DNA from: CAZAMT01 sp964486145
GTDB taxonomy: Bacteria; Bacteroidota; Bacteroidia; Bacteroidales; JAAAOM01
Assembly (NCBI GenBank): GCA_964486145.1
Contig: CAZAMT010000151.1
Span: 1 to 9,483 of the forward strand
Direction: 5' to 3'
DNA: 9,483 nt
Shown here: positions 6,436 to 9,483 of the stretch, one piece after another
Layout of the letters: every line of letters starts with the position of its first letter
Position numbering within the stretch: the first letter of the stretch is position 1
Program-made: the position numbers and the translations under genes
Notes under the pieces: model-generated
Told to the model about the DNA's origin: nothing
The model's database searches: none
What the model saw: only the letters and a program-made list of their open reading frames with translations

Positions 6436-7689
6436 ATGGAATTAAAACGGGTAGTTGTAACAGGCCTGGGAGCATTAACCCCAATAGGTAATAATGTGAA
6501 CGATTACTGGGATAATCTGGTGAAGGGGATGAGTGGTGCAGACCATATTACTCGTTTCGATGCATCAAAATTCAAAACACGATTTGCTTGCGAAGTAAAA
6601 AATTTTGATTCCAAAGATTATTTCGATCGTAAAGAAGCACGTAAAATTGATTTATATTCTCAATTTGCCCTTGTCTCCGTTGATGAAGCAATTAAGGATG
6701 CCCAAATCGATCTTGAAAGTGTAGATAAAGACAGGATCGGGGTAATCTTTGGTTCAGGTATTGGAGGAATTGAGACCTTTTTTGGTGAAATTGCCAACTA
6801 TGTTGAGAATGACCGGAATCCAAGGTTTAGCCCTTTTTTTATTCCAAAAATGATTTTGGATATTGCTGCCGGTCATATTTCTATAAAATATGGATTTCGT
6901 GGACCTAATTTTGCCACAGTATCAGCATGTGCAACATCTACAAATGCGATTGTAGATGCATTTAACTATATTCGGCTGGGCAAAGCTGATATGTTTGTAT
7001 CCGGCGGTGCCGAAGCAAGTATTACCGATGCCGGCCTGGGTGGGTTTAGTTCAATGCAGGCAATTTCCAGCAGAAATGACGAATTTAAAACTGCGTCAAG
7101 GCCATTTGATGGTACAAGAGACGGATTCGTCATGGGAGAAGGAGCAGGTACGCTCATTCTCGAAGAACTGGAGCACGCCAAAAAGAGGGGCGCAAAAATA
7201 TACGCTGAAGTTGTAGGCGGAGGAATGTCGGCTGATGCCCATCACCTAACAGCACCTCATCCCGATGGACTGGGTGCCTCGTTAGTGATGAAACGCGCAT
7301 TGGAAGATGCAAATTTGCAACCTGAGGAAATTGATTATATCAATGTTCATGGAACATCAACACCACTGGGTGATATTTCTGAATGCCGGGCAATTCAGGA
7401 CGTATTCCAGGATCATGCATATAAACTCAATATCAGCTCAACAAAGTCAATGACAGGACATTTGCTGGGAGCAGCAGGAGCTGTTGAAGCAATAGCCACT
7501 ATTCTTTCGATAACAAATAACGTTGTTCCACCTACAATTAATTTTACCACTCCGGATCCGAAAATTGATCAAAACCTAAATCTTACTTATAATAAAGCAC
7601 AGGAAAGAACAGTTAATTGTGCATTAAGTAATACGTTTGGATTTGGAGGTCATAACTTTTCTGTCATTGTAAAAAAGTATAACGATTAG
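6436..7689 (+). CDS. fabF: Beta-ketoacyl-[acyl carrier protein] synthase II
   Basis: Condensing enzyme of type II fatty acid synthesis: joins malonyl-ACP to an acyl-ACP with loss of CO2, extending the chain by two carbons. The 417-residue product is full length. The catalytic triad is visible as Cys165 (TVSACATSTNAI), His305 (NVHGTSTPLGD) and His342 (KSMTGHLLGAAG), with the conserved Lys337. The gatekeeper loop is NTFGFGGHN with Phe401. The N-terminus KRVVVTGLGALTPIGNNV is characteristic of FabF. Position directly after acpP favours FabF over FabB. rnc begins two bases after its stop, implying co-transcription and probable translational coupling. Confidence 0.97.
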   Translation: MELKRVVVTGLGALTPIGNNVNDYWDNLVKGMSGADHITRFDASKFKTRFACEVKNFDSKDYFDRKEARKIDLYSQFALVSVDEAIKDAQIDLESVDKDRIGVIFGSGIGGIETFFGEIANYVENDRNPRFSPFFIPKMILDIAAGHISIKYGFRGPNFATVSACATSTNAIVDAFNYIRLGKADMFVSGGAEASITDAGLGGFSSMQAISSRNDEFKTASRPFDGTRDGFVMGEGAGTLILEELEHAKKRGAKIYAEVVGGGMSADAHHLTAPHPDGLGASLVMKRALEDANLQPEEIDYINVHGTSTPLGDISECRAIQDVFQDHAYKLNISSTKSMTGHLLGAAGAVEAIATILSITNNVVPPTINFTTPDPKIDQNLNLTYNKAQERTVNCALSNTFGFGGHNFSVIVKKYND

Positions 7690-7691
7690 AA

Positions 7692-8411
7692 TTGCTAAGT
7701 TCCGTTGTTCTTAATTATCGGAAGAGACGAAGATTAACAAATCAAATACGTAAAATTCTTGGGTTCAGACTCAAGAGTTTTAAGTTGTATGAGATTGCGC
7801 TTATTCATAAGTCGGCATCACACCGGATGGCGGATGGAACCTTCATACATAATGAACGGCTCGAATATCTTGGTGATGCTGTTTTAGGAACGGTAGTTGC
7901 TGAATATTTGTTTGACAGTTTCCCTGAAAAAGATGAAGGATTCCTAACAGAAATGCGCTCAAAAATTGTGAACAGGGAAACGCTGAACCGTCTGGCAATT
8001 AAAATCGGACTTGACGACTTGATTATTTCAAAGGTATCTGATGAAAATAGTCAAAACTGGAAAGGTGATGCTCTTGAAGCGCTCATTGGGGCCATTTTTC
8101 TTGATTTGGGATACCGGAAAACGAAAAGGTTACTTATCAAAAATATTATCAAAAAGCACATCAACTTAAACTATTTGCAAAAAACAGAAACCAACTTTAA
8201 AAGTAAAATTATCGAATGGAGTCAGAAAAGCAAACAAGAAGTGTTATTTGAATCTTTTGAGGAGGTATCTGAAAATAATAAATCAAATCCTGTTTTTGTT
8301 TCCAACCTGATTGTACTGGATAAAGTGATCGGTACAGGCAAGGGAAATTCAAAGAAGGAAGCGGAACAAAAAGCAGCAAAACAGGCTTTATCGATTATTG
8401 GAGAGTATTAA
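7692..8411 (+). CDS. rnc: Ribonuclease III
   Basis: Mg2+-dependent endonuclease that cuts double-stranded RNA, processing rRNA precursors and some mRNAs. The 239-residue product has the catalytic domain at about 20-160 with the signature NERLEYLGD (54-62). The acidic residues E55, E58, D62, D126 and E129 match the active-site positions of E. coli RNase III. A C-terminal double-stranded-RNA-binding domain follows at about 166-238, ending KKEAEQKAAKQAL. No in-frame ATG exists before the catalytic domain and a stop (TAA at 7680-7682) lies just upstream, so I use the TTG at 7692, two bases after the fabF stop. This tight junction suggests coupling to fabF translation. The acpP-fabF-rnc order is common in bacteria. 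Confidence 0.96.
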   Translation: MLSSVVLNYRKRRRLTNQIRKILGFRLKSFKLYEIALIHKSASHRMADGTFIHNERLEYLGDAVLGTVVAEYLFDSFPEKDEGFLTEMRSKIVNRETLNRLAIKIGLDDLIISKVSDENSQNWKGDALEALIGAIFLDLGYRKTKRLLIKNIIKKHINLNYLQKTETNFKSKIIEWSQKSKQEVLFESFEEVSENNKSNPVFVSNLIVLDKVIGTGKGNSKKEAEQKAAKQALSIIGEY

Positions 8412-8426
8412 TAAATAGAATGATCA

Positions 8427-8849
8427 TTGAACAAAAAGATTCATAAACTTGTAATGGATGAACCGGGTGATTTCGTCTTGCTCGGGTTAGTCACGAATGA
8501 GAACGATTACAGGTTATCCTGGCAAATGAATCAGAAGTTGGGCATAGAGCTTGTCAGAGCTGATAATGCACAGGTTAAACTTAAGGGAATGATTCATGAA
8601 TTTGTTCAGTATGTGTTTTTTGATGAAAATAAGTTTTTGCAATTTACCTTTGTAAAAAATAAATCATCTCATAATGCATATTTAATTTCAGAACATAAGT
8701 CATGTGATTACTTTCTTTGCATTCAGGGTTCCATGATGAATGAACTCGATGATGTGGTTAGAAGGTTAAAGGAAATACAAGTCATATCCTTGGTGATTAA
8801 AATCAATGCACTGTCATTGAAGTCGCGCAAAAACCTGGTTTTCCTTTAA
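8427..8849 (+). CDS. IPExxxVDY family protein, function unknown
   Basis: A 140-residue protein whose layout matches a small Bacteroidota family named after an IPExxxVDY motif. Here the motif is degenerate, ISEHKSCDY at residues 87-95, with Ser for Pro and Cys for Val. The N-terminal part has the family-like pattern of a DEPGDFVLLGLVTNENDYRLSW block. The following segment is rich in aromatic beta-strand residues, and DELDDVV-type helix sequence (about 106-116) comes next. It is soluble with no signal peptide. The TTG at 8427 is chosen because a stop lies in frame at 8421-8423 and the resulting start (MNKKIHKLVMDE) resembles relatives; the first ATG, at 8454, would remove that block. It starts 15 bp after rnc, so it is probably the last member of the acpP operon. 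No biochemical role is known to me. Confidence 0.8.
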   Translation: MNKKIHKLVMDEPGDFVLLGLVTNENDYRLSWQMNQKLGIELVRADNAQVKLKGMIHEFVQYVFFDENKFLQFTFVKNKSSHNAYLISEHKSCDYFLCIQGSMMNELDDVVRRLKEIQVISLVIKINALSLKSRKNLVFL

Positions 8850-8952
8850 AAAAATCTGCGTCATGTAATGAGATAAGAAATTCTTTTTGGTTTTAAAATA
8901 TACTATGGGATTTGCTATTATTGCATCAATTGAAAGAAAAATACGTGTATTT

Positions 8953-9390
8953 ATGAACGATTTGCATCCAAACAGCCACGAATACCAGGCGCTCAAAGAG
9001 CAGGAAGAACGGGAAAAAAGAAAATATTCTGACAAGCGGTTAAGTGTATCCTTGTTAAGAAAAAAAATCCGGAACCTGAATTCCGTGATTCACGAGCATG
9101 AGGAAGAATTGGAAAAATTGGAAAAAAAGAGGGAAGGCCTTGTTCAGCATCTGGAAGAAATGACCGAGAATAACCGTGAGTTGAAGAAAGAAAAAAACTT
9201 TTGGAAGAAGCAATGTAAAGAAGCATGTGAGCGACTTGACAGCCAGATGAGAAAAAACGAGCATTATCAAAAACAATCGGAAGATTTATTAAATAAAAAC
9301 AAAAATCTCAGAATCCGTTTCGAAAATTACGAAATTGAGATTGATAAATTGAAAAAGAAAATTACCAGGCTTGAAGAGGAAAACAATTGA
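8953..9390 (+). CDS. Hydrophilic coiled-coil protein, unrecognised
   Basis: A highly charged product of 145 residues rich in Glu, Lys, Asn and Leu. From about residue 9 nearly to the end it shows heptad-like spacing (for example LLRKKIRNLNSVIHEHEEEL and IEIDKLKKKITRLEEE), predicting a long alpha-helical coiled coil. It has no transmembrane segment, signal peptide or catalytic motif, and only one Cys pair region (KQCKEAC). I do not recognise a family. In-frame alternatives are ATG 8905 (161 residues) and TTG 8887 (167). I prefer ATG 8953 because the stretch before it is AT-rich and contains a possible -7 box, TATTATTG at 8916-8923, and because the coiled coil begins there. It may act as a scaffold or structural protein, but this is inference from composition only. 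Confidence 0.65.
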   Translation: MNDLHPNSHEYQALKEQEEREKRKYSDKRLSVSLLRKKIRNLNSVIHEHEEELEKLEKKREGLVQHLEEMTENNRELKKEKNFWKKQCKEACERLDSQMRKNEHYQKQSEDLLNKNKNLRIRFENYEIEIDKLKKKITRLEEENN

Positions 9391-9417
9391 AAACCAATTC
9401 AAAACTTTTTACCTTTA
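9386..9417 (+). promoter_or_regulatory. Possible promoter at the right edge
   Basis: ATTG at 9386-9389 and TACCTTTA at 9410-9417 are 20 bp apart. Each differs by one base from the Bacteroidetes -33 (TTTG) and -7 (TAnnTTTG) elements. If real, it would drive the plus-strand frame beginning at ATG 9455. In AT-rich DNA such matches arise by chance, so this is tentative. Confidence 0.3.
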
Positions 9418-9432
9418 ATACAATCTAATCGA

Positions 9433-9483
9433 TTATTTAAAGAACATGTAAGCAATGAATATTGCAGCAATTATACCTGCCAA
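9433..9483 (-). CDS. Possible C-terminus of a membrane protein running off the right edge
   Basis: The minus strand reads LAGIIAAIFIAYMFFK and then a TAA stop at 9433-9435. The peptide is a continuous hydrophobic segment with a terminal Lys, which fits the last transmembrane helix of an inner-membrane protein. Sixteen codons are too few to identify a family. It competes with the plus-strand frame from 9455, and both cannot easily be genes. If correct, it would converge on the coiled-coil gene with 42 bp between them. Confidence 0.35.
   Translation of the reverse strand: MAGIIAAIFIAYMFFK
9455..9483 (+). CDS. Possible N-terminus of a gene running off the right edge
   Basis: ATG at 9455 opens MNIAAIIPA followed by Lys or Asn (codon begins AA). 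This resembles the first beta-strand of nucleotide-sugar-using transferases. A KdsB-type cytidylyltransferase start (IIPAR) is excluded by the tenth codon; a glycosyltransferase start such as IIPAKNE remains possible. A weak promoter-like pair lies at 9386-9417. It overlaps the competing minus-strand frame at 9433-9483. Confidence 0.3.

Noticed and set aside
8420..8446. Short ATG-started frame (8 codons) between rnc and the IPExxxVDY gene
   Set aside because: It stops after eight codons out of frame with the downstream gene; there is no evidence it is a leader peptide.
9387..9408. Terminator after the coiled-coil gene (TTGAA/TTCAA with a following T5)
   Set aside because: The stem is only five AT-rich pairs and too weak to call.

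Overview
The window looks like chromosomal DNA from a member of the Bacteroidota, probably a Bacteroidales/Marinilabiliales-type lineage. The evidence is AT-rich DNA, start sites without clear Shine-Dalgarno sequences, promoter -7 boxes resembling the Bacteroidetes TAnnTTTG consensus, and a lineage-typical gene order of purN diverging from acpP-fabF-rnc and an IPExxxVDY-family gene. The IPExxxVDY family is, to my knowledge, essentially restricted to this phylum. No species can be named from sequence reading alone.

Layout from left to right. Positions 1-281 hold no convincing gene; there is only a weak minus-strand frame at 13-231. leuS (leucyl-tRNA synthetase) follows at 328-2994 on the plus strand, with a perfect TACTTTTG box just upstream. 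The 235-bp gap after leuS carries two consecutive imperfect hairpins (3071-3121 and 3125-3176). Next is a membrane-anchored M23 peptidoglycan peptidase of the MepM/Csd3 type (3230-4489). A 19-bp direct repeat lies on both sides of this gene, and the downstream copy supplies its stop codon. A predicted lipoprotein with beta-barrel character (4727-5425) converges on purN (5429-6001, minus) with only 3 bp between the stop codons.

From the purN/acpP divergent promoter region rightward runs a compact plus-strand cluster: acpP (6169-6405), fabF (6436-7689), rnc (7692-8411, TTG start) and an IPExxxVDY-family gene (8427-8849, TTG start). A hydrophilic coiled-coil protein follows (about 8953-9390). 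The last 50 bases contain the edge of another gene whose strand cannot be settled.

The genes are mostly housekeeping: charging of tRNA-Leu, cell-wall remodelling, purine synthesis, fatty-acid chain elongation (acyl carrier protein and its condensing enzyme) and double-stranded RNA processing. I see no CRISPR array, transposase, phage gene, defence island, rRNA or tRNA, and no evidence of a new multi-gene system. The points most worth a second look are the hairpin/direct-repeat structures around the M23 gene, the HLD variant of its metal-binding motif, the coiled-coil gene after the IPExxxVDY gene, and the mirror-image promoter boxes between purN and acpP.
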